Positions 52,403 through 62,254 of a DNA stretch of 64,000 nt are shown in pieces. How positions within the stretch are numbered: the first letter of the stretch is position 1; every line of letters begins with the position of its first letter. The position numbers were made by a program, and so were the translations under genes. The notes under the pieces were generated by a model. The model saw nothing but the letters and a program-made list of their open reading frames with translations, searched no databases and was not told the origin of the DNA. The DNA comes from an uncultured Eubacteriaceae bacterium (GTDB lineage: Bacteria > Bacillota > Clostridia > Lachnospirales > CAG-274): positions 1 through 64,000 of the forward strand of contig CAMVJD010000011.1 of assembly GCA_947167715.1 (NCBI GenBank), in the 5' to 3' direction.

Positions 52403-55400
52403 ATGAATTTTTTTAATCCTTTGGGTTTTTTGGGGCTTATTAGCCTGCCAATAGTAATAATACTTTATACGGTCAAGCAAAAAAGCAAGGTACGCGGGGT
52501 ATCCAGCCTTTATTTGTGGCAGAAGATACAAACCGACAAAAGCGGCACCTCTTTTTTCAAGCGCCTTAAAAACAATCCGTTTTTATATCTTGACCTTCTT
52601 TTGGCGCTGCTTTTGACCCTGGCGCTCACGGAGGCCTACATACACCGCGAGCCTGCCAACGGCAGCTTGATAATAGTAATAGACAACAGCCTTACAATGC
52701 AGTCGGAGGATGTTAAGCCAAACAGACTTGAGGAGGCTAAAAAACAGGCCTGCCGCCTTATTGACGGCACGGACCCCGACAAGCTTGTCAGCGTTATATC
52801 GCTTAATAAAAATCCGCAGATAACGGCAAACAGACAAACCGACAAGTTTGTGCTTAAAAAAGCGGTCAATTCCATAGAGCCCGCATTCGGCGGCGTTGAT
52901 ACAGAAAAGGCGGCTGCGCTTATTGACAGCCTTAATGCCAAGGACACAAAGGTCTATGTTTTTGGCGACGGAAAAAATGTTTTTTCGGGCTGCGAATATG
53001 TAGATGTCAGCGAAAATAACGAAAACTGCGCCATTACGGCGTTAAGCACGCGCATAAACTCAAACGGCGGGGTATCGGTCTTTGCCGTTGCGGAAAACCG
53101 AGGAACAAAACCGGTCGAAAAAAGCGTTAATGTTTTTGCCGATAACAAAATTATAGACAGCTTTCTTGTGACTATACAGCCGGGCTCAAAAACGCAGGTG
53201 CTTGCGGATACGGATTTTATGCCGTCCGAGGTGGTGGCGGAGCTTTCGCCCAACGACAGCCTTAAAACAGACGATACGCGCTATTGCTCGGTTGCGGGCG
53301 ACAGCATCAAAAAAGTGCTGCTTATAACAAAGGGGAATGTTTTTCTTGAAAGGGCACTTAACGCACAGCCCGATGTCGAGCTTTACAAGGGCAGCGAATA
53401 CAGCGGCGCACAGGGCTATGACTGCTATGTTTTTGACGGCGTTACCGCGGATAAATATCCGACCGACGGTGATCTGCTGTTTTTTGGCGCGGAAGAGAAA
53501 AAACTGTTTAAAACTACCGAAAGCAAGGATATAACCGAGGACATTTTGCCTGCGGGCAAGGGAAATTATTTTAACGAGCTTAATTTTAGCGTAAGAAAAG
53601 CCTGCGGTATAGAAAGCACATCGCTTGAACCCATGCTTACCGAGGGCGGGCGCACTATAATGGCGCAGGGAAAAATAAGCGGACAAAGTGTTTTTGTCTG
53701 CGGCTTTGATCTGCACGATTCGGACCTGCCGCTTAAAATGGATTTTCCCATATTGATATATAATATTTTAAATGATTTTGACAATTCCGGATTAAGCGCA
53801 AAGCAGTTTATTGCGGGCGAACCGGCCTCGGCAGACCTTCACGCGGATACCGTAAAGGCCGAGATAGAGGACCCCGAGGGCATTAGGACCGAAATTAAAA
53901 ACGGCGCATTTGTCCCGACTGTCTGCGGCTTTTACAAGCTTTACGAAAACGACAGACAGACAGCCGAGATCGCGGTGAACTGCGAGACGGACAAAAACGC
54001 CGCAGGCACCGTGGCAGGCAGCGACGAAAGCGTAAAGGTAAATTATAAATTAAGAAAAATATTTATTATTCTTGCGCTTTTGGTGATAGCCGCAGAGCTT
54101 ATAATTTATTTTATGCGTATAAAGCCTGACCCCAAGGTGGTTTTACTGCGTATTCTGGTTTTTGTTTTAACTGTTTTAAGCATTACCGATTTTTCGTTTT
54201 CCACAAAAACCTCAAAGGCGGACACCGTTTTTATACTGGATGCCTCGGAGAGTATGAATTCGGGACACGAAAAGGCGCTGGAGTTTATCAATACGGCTAT
54301 GATGTCAAAGCCTTCGGGCGAGAATACCGCGCTTATGCTTTTTGGCAGCAATACTGCCGTTGACAGCGGGCTTTCCTCGCAGGGGAAAACTTATGCGCCT
54401 ACAGCGGTGATAGATGCATCGCAAACCGATATTGAAAAGGCCGTAAATACCGCAGAGGGGCTTTTTGGCGACGAAAGGGGAAAGCATATTGTGCTTTTGA
54501 CCGACGGCCGCGAAACAAAGGGAAATGCGGCGGCATTAAAAAACAGCGATGTTGTTATAGATGTTGCCGATTTTTCATCGGGACTGGACACGGAGGCACA
54601 GATAAGCCGCTTAAGCCTGCCGTCAAAAATAAACAAAAATACGGATTATTCCGTTACTATGCAGATAGACAGCCTTACAAAGCAGGACTGCGGGGTAGAG
54701 CTTTATAAAAACGATAAGCTTATATACAGCGAAAAATTAAAGCTTAACGAGGGAAGAAACCGTTTTGTTGTAAAGGACCATGCCGACGAAGCAAACAACG
54801 TGGTCTACAAATGCGTTATAACGCCGGACGAGGATACATACAAGGAGAATAACGTAATATATAACCATACATATATACAGGATGTGCCGGTCGTTATGGT
54901 GCTTGAAAAGCAGGGCAGCGGCAGCAATATTTACGACTTGGTGTCAAGCTTCGGCGTAAATGCAAAGCGCGCGGATATTACCGCTTTTGCACAGCATCCG
55001 GAAAATCTTGGACAAAATGATATGGTAATAATTGCAAATTGTTCCGCAAATGATATGACAGACGGTCTTATGACGGCGCTTGACGGCTATGTTAAAAATT
55101 CGGCAGGCGGACTGCTTGTGACAGGCGGCGAAAATGCCTTTGCTCTGGGCGATTACAAGGACACCGTGCTTGAAAATATCCTGCCCGTAAATATGGATAT
55201 GAAAAACGAGGAAATAAGCGGCGATGTGGCTTTCTTTATGGTATCGGACCGCTCGGGCAGTATGTCGGGAAACAAGCTTATCATGGCAAAAGAGGCTATG
55301 GCAGGCGCAGTAAAAAATCTTGGCGAAAACGACACGGTCGCGGTAATTGCCTTTGATACCGAGGGCGAGTGGGTGGTCAAGCCGTCAAAAGTCGGCAAAA

Positions 55401-56611
55401 ACCCCGAAAATATAGTTAAAAAAATAGCGGGCATAAGTGAGGGCGGCGGTACAAGTATATTGCCATCGCTTGATATGGCTTATAAGGAAATAATTAAAAA
55501 CGATGCCGCATATAAGCATATTATCCTGCTTACGGACGGTCAGGCCGAAACGGAGGGCTACGACACGATAATTGCCAAAATGGCCGCAAATAAAATAACT
55601 TTGTCTACAATAGCGGTAGGCGAGGGTGCCGATACCGAGCTTTTGGAGCGGCTTGCACAAAAAGGCGGCGGCAGATATTATTTTACGGATGAATTTTCAA
55701 ACCTGCCTAATATTTTCTCGCGAGAGGTAAAAATGGCAGGCAGGGATTATATAAGCAACGATCCGTTCTATCCTTCCGTTTACAATGATGACGATATACT
55801 TAAAAATGTAGAAAATATACCGCAGCTTTTCGGTTATATTGCAACTACCGAAAAGGATATGGCAAAAACGGTGCTTTCTGCCGAAACGGGCGACCCCGTT
55901 TTAAGCTATTGGCAGTACGGGCTTGGTAAAACGGCTGTATTTACCTCGGATATGCAAAATCAATGCAGCGAATGGCTTTCCGATGCGGACGGCAGGATAG
56001 TGCTTAAAAACCTTACGGCAATGCTTATGCGCTCGCCCGAGGCTATCGACGGCGATGTAAGCTACAGCGAAAACGGCGAAAAGGGCAGCATTACAATAAA
56101 CTTTAACGATGCGCCGCAGTCTGTTGAGGGCGGTACGGTAAACGGCCAAAGTATTGAATTTACGCAGACGTCGATTGGCGAATACAAGGCGGAGACCGAC
56201 AAGCTGCCACAGGGAAGCTATGTTATAAATGCCGTATTTACCGATAAAGACGGTAATAAAAAGGTAGTAAATGACGGTATAGATATTGGCTATTCAAGAG
56301 AGTTTGACATAAATTCACAAAAGAATGTGCTGGAAAGCCTTAATTGCGAAAATATTAATTTTATAACCGATCCGTACAGCGTTTTCACACCGCGGAAATA
56401 TTTGGCAAAGCACAGTTTGGTGCTGTATAAATGGCTTTTGCCGCCTGCGATACTTCTTTTCCTTGCAGAGGTATTTTTAAGAAGGATAGGTGAGGTAAAA
56501 CTGCCCGAAAAGCAGAAAAAGGAAAGGCCGAAGCAAACAGAAAATACTCTGCCCGAAGAGGACAATACGGCTCGTGCATTGCTTTCAAACAAAAGAAACA
56601 GAAAAAAATAA
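52403..56611 (+). CDS. Very large membrane protein with BatA-type N-terminus and multiple VWA domains
   Basis: 1,402 residues. The N-terminus is BatA-like (FFNPLGFLGLISLPIVIILY) with a second helix near 60-78. A first VWA fold has a degenerate metal site (IDNSLTMQSED, near 90). Two helices follow at about 550-600. A second VWA has DASESMNSG (near 613). Next comes a region like class I glutamine amidotransferases (DMVIIANCSANDM, GGLLVTGGENAFALG). A third VWA has a complete MIDAS, SDRSGSMSG (near 949), and ILLTDGQAE. A last helix lies at about 1338-1360 with a basic tail. It looks like two related proteins joined. Extracellular metal-dependent binding is likely; the ligand is unknown. Confidence 0.8.
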   Translation: MNFFNPLGFLGLISLPIVIILYTVKQKSKVRGVSSLYLWQKIQTDKSGTSFFKRLKNNPFLYLDLLLALLLTLALTEAYIHREPANGSLIIVIDNSLTMQSEDVKPNRLEEAKKQACRLIDGTDPDKLVSVISLNKNPQITANRQTDKFVLKKAVNSIEPAFGGVDTEKAAALIDSLNAKDTKVYVFGDGKNVFSGCEYVDVSENNENCAITALSTRINSNGGVSVFAVAENRGTKPVEKSVNVFADNKIIDSFLVTIQPGSKTQVLADTDFMPSEVVAELSPNDSLKTDDTRYCSVAGDSIKKVLLITKGNVFLERALNAQPDVELYKGSEYSGAQGYDCYVFDGVTADKYPTDGDLLFFGAEEKKLFKTTESKDITEDILPAGKGNYFNELNFSVRKACGIESTSLEPMLTEGGRTIMAQGKISGQSVFVCGFDLHDSDLPLKMDFPILIYNILNDFDNSGLSAKQFIAGEPASADLHADTVKAEIEDPEGIRTEIKNGAFVPTVCGFYKLYENDRQTAEIAVNCETDKNAAGTVAGSDESVKVNYKLRKIFIILALLVIAAELIIYFMRIKPDPKVVLLRILVFVLTVLSITDFSFSTKTSKADTVFILDASESMNSGHEKALEFINTAMMSKPSGENTALMLFGSNTAVDSGLSSQGKTYAPTAVIDASQTDIEKAVNTAEGLFGDERGKHIVLLTDGRETKGNAAALKNSDVVIDVADFSSGLDTEAQISRLSLPSKINKNTDYSVTMQIDSLTKQDCGVELYKNDKLIYSEKLKLNEGRNRFVVKDHADEANNVVYKCVITPDEDTYKENNVIYNHTYIQDVPVVMVLEKQGSGSNIYDLVSSFGVNAKRADITAFAQHPENLGQNDMVIIANCSANDMTDGLMTALDGYVKNSAGGLLVTGGENAFALGDYKDTVLENILPVNMDMKNEEISGDVAFFMVSDRSGSMSGNKLIMAKEAMAGAVKNLGENDTVAVIAFDTEGEWVVKPSKVGKNPENIVKKIAGISEGGGTSILPSLDMAYKEIIKNDAAYKHIILLTDGQAETEGYDTIIAKMAANKITLSTIAVGEGADTELLERLAQKGGGRYYFTDEFSNLPNIFSREVKMAGRDYISNDPFYPSVYNDDDILKNVENIPQLFGYIATTEKDMAKTVLSAETGDPVLSYWQYGLGKTAVFTSDMQNQCSEWLSDADGRIVLKNLTAMLMRSPEAIDGDVSYSENGEKGSITINFNDAPQSVEGGTVNGQSIEFTQTSIGEYKAETDKLPQGSYVINAVFTDKDGNKKVVNDGIDIGYSREFDINSQKNVLESLNCENINFITDPYSVFTPRKYLAKHSLVLYKWLLPPAILLFLAEVFLRRIGEVKLPEKQKKERPKQTENTLPEEDNTARALLSNKRNRKK

Positions 56612-56618
56612 AAAAATG

Positions 56619-56647
56619 TGGATTTTTTGTTTGGATAGGTGTATAAT
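56619..56647 (+). promoter_or_regulatory. Candidate promoter before the peptidoglycan-binding protein pair
   Basis: TGGATT (56619-56624) and a perfect TATAAT (56642-56647) are 17 bases apart. The -35 is weak. The leader of about 80 bases shows no clear structure. Confidence 0.45.
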
Positions 56648-56734
56648 CAACTTATGTATGTAAAAAAATAAAGATCAAATGAAAAGCCGCATTTATTGCC
56701 TTTGAGGGATCTTTAATAATAAGAGGTTTATTTT

Positions 56735-57361
56735 ATGTCAAAAAAAAGAAAAAAGCAGCCCGTGGCATTGGCGGATAAAATAATACTGCCTTTGCTTGCC
56801 GCGGCGGTGGTGTGTTCCGGGCTGATGGTCAAAAATTACAAAAAAATTATTGTAAACAGACAATACAGCGATATACTTGCAATGGATGTGATATACAATA
56901 ATATTTTTATAAACAATGTCGAGGTCGCGGGCCTTACAAAGGATCAGGCGCGCGAAAAGCTCGAGCGTGAGCTTCAGCAGGGAAAGTTTGAAAAATATAC
57001 CGTAAATCTGCAGATACCGGATGGCGGGACAAACGATGTTATTGCCATAACATACAAGGAATGCGGTATGAAATATAACTTTGAGCCGGAGCTGACCGAG
57101 GCTTATGAATACGGCAGGACAGGCAAGGATGCACAGCGCAGGGCTGTGATAGACGAGCTTGAAAATGCAGGTAAATTTTTTACATCCGAGTACAGCTATG
57201 ACAAGGAAATGATAACAGAGGCTGTTAAAAAGCATGAAAGCGAGATAAACGCACATCTTTTAAACAATGAAAAAATGGATGTTGAAAAAACTGTGGAAAT
57301 GATAGAGGGTATTTTGGATATAGATGCACGGGATTCCGGTGTGGAGGTACCCGTAAAATAA
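56735..57361 (+). CDS. Membrane-anchored protein related to the VanW N-terminal peptidoglycan-binding domain
   Basis: 208 residues. A basic N-terminus, one transmembrane helix (about 15-32), then an extracytoplasmic domain with INNVEVAGLTKDQAREKLE, the start of the PG_binding_4 (YoaR) domain, and KYNFEPELTEAYEYGRTGKD. The same pattern occurs in the next gene (ISIDGIDVSGLTLEEARALV and FNIDRALKNALEYGNT), but this protein lacks the VanW and G5 domains. Probably a truncated or specialised paralogue. 17 bases separate it from the next gene. Confidence 0.7.
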   Translation: MSKKRKKQPVALADKIILPLLAAAVVCSGLMVKNYKKIIVNRQYSDILAMDVIYNNIFINNVEVAGLTKDQAREKLERELQQGKFEKYTVNLQIPDGGTNDVIAITYKECGMKYNFEPELTEAYEYGRTGKDAQRRAVIDELENAGKFFTSEYSYDKEMITEAVKKHESEINAHLLNNEKMDVEKTVEMIEGILDIDARDSGVEVPVK

Positions 57362-57378
57362 AGGAAAATGTGATATAA

Positions 57379-58911
57379 ATGGCTGAACAGGCAAAGACGG
57401 GCTACAGCATAAAAATACGCCGCAGAAAAAGGCGCAGGGCCAAGGAAAAACGAAAAATAAACAGAATACTGCTTTTTGTGCTTGCACTTACGGTTACTGC
57501 GGCTATTTTCAGCAAAATGGTCATTGATAACAGCGACAGGATAGTCAGCGCGTTTTCGTTTTACGATATTGAAACGACACGCAGCCAGCAGACCTTTTTG
57601 CAGGGCATTAGTATTGACGGCATTGATGTTTCGGGGCTGACCCTCGAGGAGGCCAGGGCACTTGTGCAAAGCTCGGTAAATACCGAAATGCCGGGATATG
57701 CGCTTATAGTAAAAAGCAGCGACGGCAGCAGGGAATATAAATATTCCTACGAGGATTTTGATATTAAATTCAATATTGACCGCGCACTTAAAAATGCACT
57801 TGAATATGGAAATACCGAAGAGGAATATCTGGAGGATATGCGTGTATTGGCCGAAAACGGCGTAGATTTCAGCATATATTCCTACAGCCGCCCAAAAATA
57901 AACAGTTATATACGCGCCGTAGGCGCACAAAATACGGTAGAGCCGCATAATGCGACCTGTACACATAACGGCTCGGGCTTTGAGGTACAGCCCGAAACGG
58001 TCGGCTATAAGGTGGATGCGCAAGGCATACTTTCACAGGCGCTTGCGCTTATGGACAGCCGCAGCTTCAATAAAGAGATAACCTTTGATATTGAAAAAGT
58101 GGAGCCTGCCGTTACATCGGCGGATTTTGCCTATATAGACAACGAGTTAAGCTCGTTTGCAAGCCATTACACGGGCGGAGATGCCAACCGCATACAAAAT
58201 TTAAGAAACGGCTGTGCCAAGATAAACGGCACCATACTTTATCCCAATGAGGTGTTTTCAACAAACGATGCCTTTAACCCGTGTACCGAGGCAAACGGTT
58301 GGGCAAGTGCGGGCACTATAGTAGGCGGCAAGCTTGAGGACAGCGTGGGCGGCGGTATGTGTCAGGTATCGTCTGCGCTTTATGATGCCGCGCTTTATGC
58401 CGAGCTTGAAATAGTTGAAAGGTATAATCATTCGCTTAAGGTGGGCTATGCGCCCTATGCCTTTGATGCGACCCTTGCCGGCGATTATCTTGACCTTAAA
58501 TTCAGAAATAACACGGGCTATCCTATTTTTATTGAAAGCTACCTTACCGATTCAAATGTCTGCGTAAATATTTACGGCTACAACCGTTTTGGCAGCGGCA
58601 GACGGGTAGAGCTTGAAAATAAATTTATAGAGGATATCCCCCATGGTGATTATGAAATAGTTTATGACGACAAGCTGCCAAAGGGCGAGGAGCATATAGA
58701 GGTGTCCCAGCTTGACGGCAAAAAGTACGAGCTTTATAAAAAGATATATCAGGACGGCGAGCTTGTTGATACGGTCAAGGTAAATACAAGCACCTACAAG
58801 CCGAGAAACGGCGAAAAACATATAGGCACGGCCGAGGACAGCACTTCGGACGACGAGGATGATGAAGACAGCGAGGAAGATAACGGCGAGTATGAGGAAG
58901 ATAACGATTAA
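57379..58911 (+). CDS. VanW-family protein with PG-binding and G5 domains
   Basis: 510 residues. Basic N-terminus and one helix (about 30-50); PG_binding_4 domain (about 75-180); VanW domain (about 250-410; FSTNDAFNPCTEANGWASAGTIVGG in pieces, GGGMCQVSSALYDAALYAELEI, ERYNHSLKVGYAPYAFDATLAGDYLDLKFRN in pieces); a G5-like domain (about 430-480; KYELYKKIYQDGELVDTVKVN); and an acidic Asp/Glu tail. VanW proteins occur near glycopeptide resistance genes but most, like this one, are general cell-wall proteins of unknown activity. Confidence 0.9.
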   Translation: MAEQAKTGYSIKIRRRKRRRAKEKRKINRILLFVLALTVTAAIFSKMVIDNSDRIVSAFSFYDIETTRSQQTFLQGISIDGIDVSGLTLEEARALVQSSVNTEMPGYALIVKSSDGSREYKYSYEDFDIKFNIDRALKNALEYGNTEEEYLEDMRVLAENGVDFSIYSYSRPKINSYIRAVGAQNTVEPHNATCTHNGSGFEVQPETVGYKVDAQGILSQALALMDSRSFNKEITFDIEKVEPAVTSADFAYIDNELSSFASHYTGGDANRIQNLRNGCAKINGTILYPNEVFSTNDAFNPCTEANGWASAGTIVGGKLEDSVGGGMCQVSSALYDAALYAELEIVERYNHSLKVGYAPYAFDATLAGDYLDLKFRNNTGYPIFIESYLTDSNVCVNIYGYNRFGSGRRVELENKFIEDIPHGDYEIVYDDKLPKGEEHIEVSQLDGKKYELYKKIYQDGELVDTVKVNTSTYKPRNGEKHIGTAEDSTSDDEDDEDSEEDNGEYEEDND

Positions 58912-58925
58912 AAGGAGATGAATAT

Positions 58926-61259
58926 ATGAAAAAAAGAATACTGGCATTTGTAACTGCCATTTTAATGTCGGCAAATACCGTGCTTGCGGCAGACGGCTTT
59001 TGGCTTTCGGGTGAACTGGAGGCATCGGTAAGGGATGTTTACGGTGAGCTTGGCAAGGATGTCGAGTGGGACGCGGAGACCAAGACAGTTTCGGTCGATG
59101 ATAATATTTTTATTTCGGCTGACGGTATCACGGCAAACGGCGAGGATCTGGGCGGAAACGGACATATAATTGGCGGCAGGATGTACGCACCCGCAGAGCT
59201 TTTGGCAAAAAGCCTTGGCGCAGACTATACGGAAAACGATGAAAGTGCCGAAATAAGCTTTGACGGCAAAAAAGCCGTTGTTTCACCGAATGAGGAATCA
59301 GAAAGCGGCTGGAAATATGGCGGCGGCAAGCCGTGGGTGGATTCCAACCTTAAAGAAAATATCGACAAGAATGTTTCGCTGAAGGACGATTTTAATATGG
59401 CGGTAAATGCCGATTGGATGTTAAAAACAGAGATCCCGGCGGACAGTATGCGATATATGAAGGAATTTGGCGAGGATGATATAATAAATGATAATATTAA
59501 AAAGCTTTTGACGGATAAAACCCTTACGGGCAAAGATGCGGAGATAGTGCAAAGCTATTATGCCGCGCTTTTGGACTGGGATGCAAGGGAAAGCCTTGCG
59601 GATGATGTAAAGGCGGATATAGAGCAAATTGAAGATATATCGAGCCTTGACGAGCTTAACGATTATCTTTTGTATACCGATGAGGAAACAAAATATCCCT
59701 ATTCTCCCTATATTCAAACCCTTATTGATATCGATATAAAGGATACGGCAAAATATGTGTTTATTGCAAACGAACCCTCGCTTATACTCGGTGATTCGGC
59801 AGAATATGATGAAATGAGTGACTACGGGGAAAAAATTTACGAGGGCAAAAAGCAGCTTGTCGAAAAAATAATGGCAAGATACGGCTATACAAAGGAGCAG
59901 GCAGACGAATATTACGAGGATGCTATTGATTTTGATGCGCTTATGGCGCCGGCCATATTTACAAATGACGAGCAGAACTCGCCCGATATTTTCGGCAAGA
60001 TATATAGGTATACCACCTATGACGAGCTTTACAAGGCTGCCGGGGAATATCCGCTTAAGGCACTGGTCGAGGGCAGCGGCCTGGGCGGCTCAAAAAAGGT
60101 TGTCGAGGCAACACCCGGATATACTGCGCAAATCGGCAAAATTTACATTGAGGATAATCTTGATATAATCAAGGCAAATCTTATTATAAATGATGTTTTG
60201 GCTTCTGCAGCGTGGACGGATAAGGCGTCTCTTGACGATTATTACGACTATGTAAAAAGCGTTGCGGGCATTGAGGCGCCAAGCTATGAAAAATATGCTG
60301 TTTCAATGGTCAGATCGGCCTTTTCGGATATAATTGCCAAGCTTTATGTTGAAAAGTACACAGACGAAAGGGTAAAGCAGGAGGTCACGGAGCTTTGCCA
60401 TGAGATAATAGGCGAGTACAAGCTTATGTTAAGCGAAAATGACTGGCTTACGGAAGAAACAAAGAAAAAAGCCATAGAAAAGCTTGACTGTATCAGTCTT
60501 AATGTTGCTTATCCCGATAAATACAAGGATTATTCGTCACTTGACCTTAAGGGAAAGGACCTTGACGACATACTTGAGAAATTGGTAGAGTATAGTATGG
60601 AAGAGGAAAAGTCGAATATCAACGGTACGGTCGACAGGACCTACTGGAGTGACGGCATTGACCCGCTTGACTTAAATGCCTGCTATGAAGCCTACAATAA
60701 CTCGGTAATTATACTTTTGGGCGAAATTATGGCAATGTACGACCCGTCACAGGGTGATGAGGACCTTTATGCAGGTCTGGGGGTTATAATAGGCCACGAG
60801 ATATCCCACGCTTTTGACCCCTCGGGTGCGCAGTTTGATAAGGACGGCAATCTTAACGATTGGTGGAGTGACAGCGACAGGGCGGCGTTTAAGGCGAAAA
60901 CGCAAAAGCTTATAGATTATTTCGATAAGGTACAGCCGTACACGGGCTGCTCATATAGCGGCGATTTTGTACAGGGCGAGGCCGTTGCCGACCTTGGCGG
61001 TATGAAATGTATTTTAAAAATCTGCGAAAAGAAAGAAAACTTTGACTATGATAAGTTTTTCAGGGCCTATGCCTCATCTTGGGCAACGCTTTCAAGACCC
61101 GAAACAGAGGACTATCTTGTTATGGTAGACGAGCATCCGCTGCATTATTTAAGGGTGAATACCACGGCAGCACAGTTTGATGAGTTTGTAAAGACCTATG
61201 ATATCAAGCCGGGCGACGGTATGTATATTACGCCCGAAGACAGATTTGGTGTTTGGTAA
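58926..61259 (+). CDS. Secreted M13-family metallopeptidase with copper-amine-oxidase-type N-terminal domain
   Basis: 777 residues. Signal peptide 1-21; a stalk of the copper amine oxidase N-terminal type (about 30-115; GGRMYAPAELLAKSLGA); then a peptidase M13 (neprilysin/PepO) region from about 145. The zinc site is GHEISHAFDP (His624, Glu625, His628) with the third ligand Glu685 in GEAVADLGG. M13 enzymes cut oligopeptides. An AAAAGGAGATG site precedes the start, 14 bases after the VanW gene. No lipobox or SLH domain. Confidence 0.92.
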   Translation: MKKRILAFVTAILMSANTVLAADGFWLSGELEASVRDVYGELGKDVEWDAETKTVSVDDNIFISADGITANGEDLGGNGHIIGGRMYAPAELLAKSLGADYTENDESAEISFDGKKAVVSPNEESESGWKYGGGKPWVDSNLKENIDKNVSLKDDFNMAVNADWMLKTEIPADSMRYMKEFGEDDIINDNIKKLLTDKTLTGKDAEIVQSYYAALLDWDARESLADDVKADIEQIEDISSLDELNDYLLYTDEETKYPYSPYIQTLIDIDIKDTAKYVFIANEPSLILGDSAEYDEMSDYGEKIYEGKKQLVEKIMARYGYTKEQADEYYEDAIDFDALMAPAIFTNDEQNSPDIFGKIYRYTTYDELYKAAGEYPLKALVEGSGLGGSKKVVEATPGYTAQIGKIYIEDNLDIIKANLIINDVLASAAWTDKASLDDYYDYVKSVAGIEAPSYEKYAVSMVRSAFSDIIAKLYVEKYTDERVKQEVTELCHEIIGEYKLMLSENDWLTEETKKKAIEKLDCISLNVAYPDKYKDYSSLDLKGKDLDDILEKLVEYSMEEEKSNINGTVDRTYWSDGIDPLDLNACYEAYNNSVIILLGEIMAMYDPSQGDEDLYAGLGVIIGHEISHAFDPSGAQFDKDGNLNDWWSDSDRAAFKAKTQKLIDYFDKVQPYTGCSYSGDFVQGEAVADLGGMKCILKICEKKENFDYDKFFRAYASSWATLSRPETEDYLVMVDEHPLHYLRVNTTAAQFDEFVKTYDIKPGDGMYITPEDRFGVW

Positions 61260-61265
61260 AAAGCT

Positions 61266-61313
61266 TAAGACCGTTATCTTTCGGTAAAACCGTAAGACAG
61301 CGGTCTTTTTTTG
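61266..61313 (+). terminator. Terminator of the M13 peptidase gene
   Basis: AAGACCGTTATCTT (61266-61279) pairs with AAGACAGCGGTCTT, with one mismatch, and is followed by TTTTTTT. Confidence 0.88.
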
Positions 61314-61339
61314 CTTGAAAAGTCAAGGTAAAATTAATA

Positions 61340-61384
61340 TTGACAAAACATAATATATGTTATATAATAATTATTACATAATAA
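61340..61384 (+). promoter_or_regulatory. Consensus promoter with adjacent palindromic operator
   Basis: TTGACA (61340-61345) and TATAAT (61363-61368) are both perfect and 17 bases apart. Directly downstream, TTATTA-CA-TAATAA (61371-61384) is a perfect palindrome at the expected transcription start, a good candidate for the binding site of the TetR-type regulator that follows. Confidence 0.7.
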
Positions 61385-61411
61385 GTATTGCATAAAAATG
61401 GAGTGATAAAT

Positions 61412-62053
61412 ATGCCGCCAAAACCAAAATTTACAAAGGATGATTTTATAAATGCCGCCCTTGATATAGTGCGCGAAAGCAATATTGAAAGCATCACCGC
61501 GCAGTCGGTCGCAAAAAAGCTTAATACATCCACAAGGCCAATGTTTAATTATTTTGATACATTGGAGGAATTAAGGAATGCGGCGGCGGAAAGAGCACGG
61601 GAGATATACAACGTCCGCGCGGAAAAGGGGCTCTCTATGACCCCGGCGTTCAAGGGCTTTGCTATGGAATATGTTAAATTTGCAATGGACGAGCCAAGCC
61701 TTTTCAGACTGCTTTTTATGCGAAAGGCCGAAAATTCGGATATGAAAAGCGTGCTTGACAGCGAGGGGCATCTTGACAGGGTCATAGGTGCCGTAACGGA
61801 GATATTTAATATTGACAGACAGCGCGCAATGTGGCTGTATGAAAACCTTTGGCTTTATGCCCACGGCATGGCAACGCTGTGCGCAAGCGAGGTAGTGAAA
61901 TTTTCTCGGGAGGAGCTGGCGGAAAAATTCGGCATGCTGTGCAGAAGTCTGCTGATGTGCATAAATGCGCCCGATGACGAGCGCACAAGGATAGTGCCGC
62001 AAAGCAATATAAAAATAACGGGAAGTGTAGAGGACTATATCAAGCGGGAGTGA
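61412..62053 (+). CDS. TetR-family transcriptional regulator
   Basis: 213 residues from the ATG at 61412 (GGAGTG upstream). The N-terminal HTH (about 10-55) reads FTKDDFINAALDIVRES, ITAQSVAKKLNTSTRPMFNYFDTLEEL. The C-terminal ligand domain (SLFRLLFMRK, WLYENLWLYAHGMATLCAS) resembles the TetR_C_33/WHG type. It leads an operon of small proteins with an acetyltransferase and a CAT-like gene. Autoregulation through the palindrome at 61,371 is likely. Confidence 0.88.
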   Translation: MPPKPKFTKDDFINAALDIVRESNIESITAQSVAKKLNTSTRPMFNYFDTLEELRNAAAERAREIYNVRAEKGLSMTPAFKGFAMEYVKFAMDEPSLFRLLFMRKAENSDMKSVLDSEGHLDRVIGAVTEIFNIDRQRAMWLYENLWLYAHGMATLCASEVVKFSREELAEKFGMLCRSLLMCINAPDDERTRIVPQSNIKITGSVEDYIKRE

Positions 62054-62058
62054 GAAAT

Positions 62059-62250
62059 ATGAATATCAGACAAATAAAAATTGCCGAGGGAAAGGAAATT
62101 GTAAATATCATAGAAAAAACGGTAAACGAAAATGACAAGGGGCAGGAAAACAAGGCACTTGTTGACAGCGTTTGCGAAAGGCTGAATATGCCGTTTCTTA
62201 AAACAAATCCGCTTTTTGCAAGGACGGTCGAGGCGTGCAGAAAGGAATGA
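62059..62250 (+). CDS. Small hypothetical protein in the TetR operon
   Basis: 63 residues, MNIRQIKIAEGKEIVNIIEK at the start, charged and probably helical, no transmembrane segment or known motif. The ATG at 62059 has GGGAG 8 bases upstream; an in-frame GTG at 62050 would overlap the regulator stop. It ends 4 bases before the DUF1330 gene. No function assigned. Confidence 0.6.
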   Translation: MNIRQIKIAEGKEIVNIIEKTVNENDKGQENKALVDSVCERLNMPFLKTNPLFARTVEACRKE

Positions 62251-62254
62251 TAAT

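Noticed and set aside
53186..53716. 176-codon minus-strand ORF inside the multi-VWA gene
   Set aside because: It is antisense to a continuous, well-supported coding frame and has no start signals.
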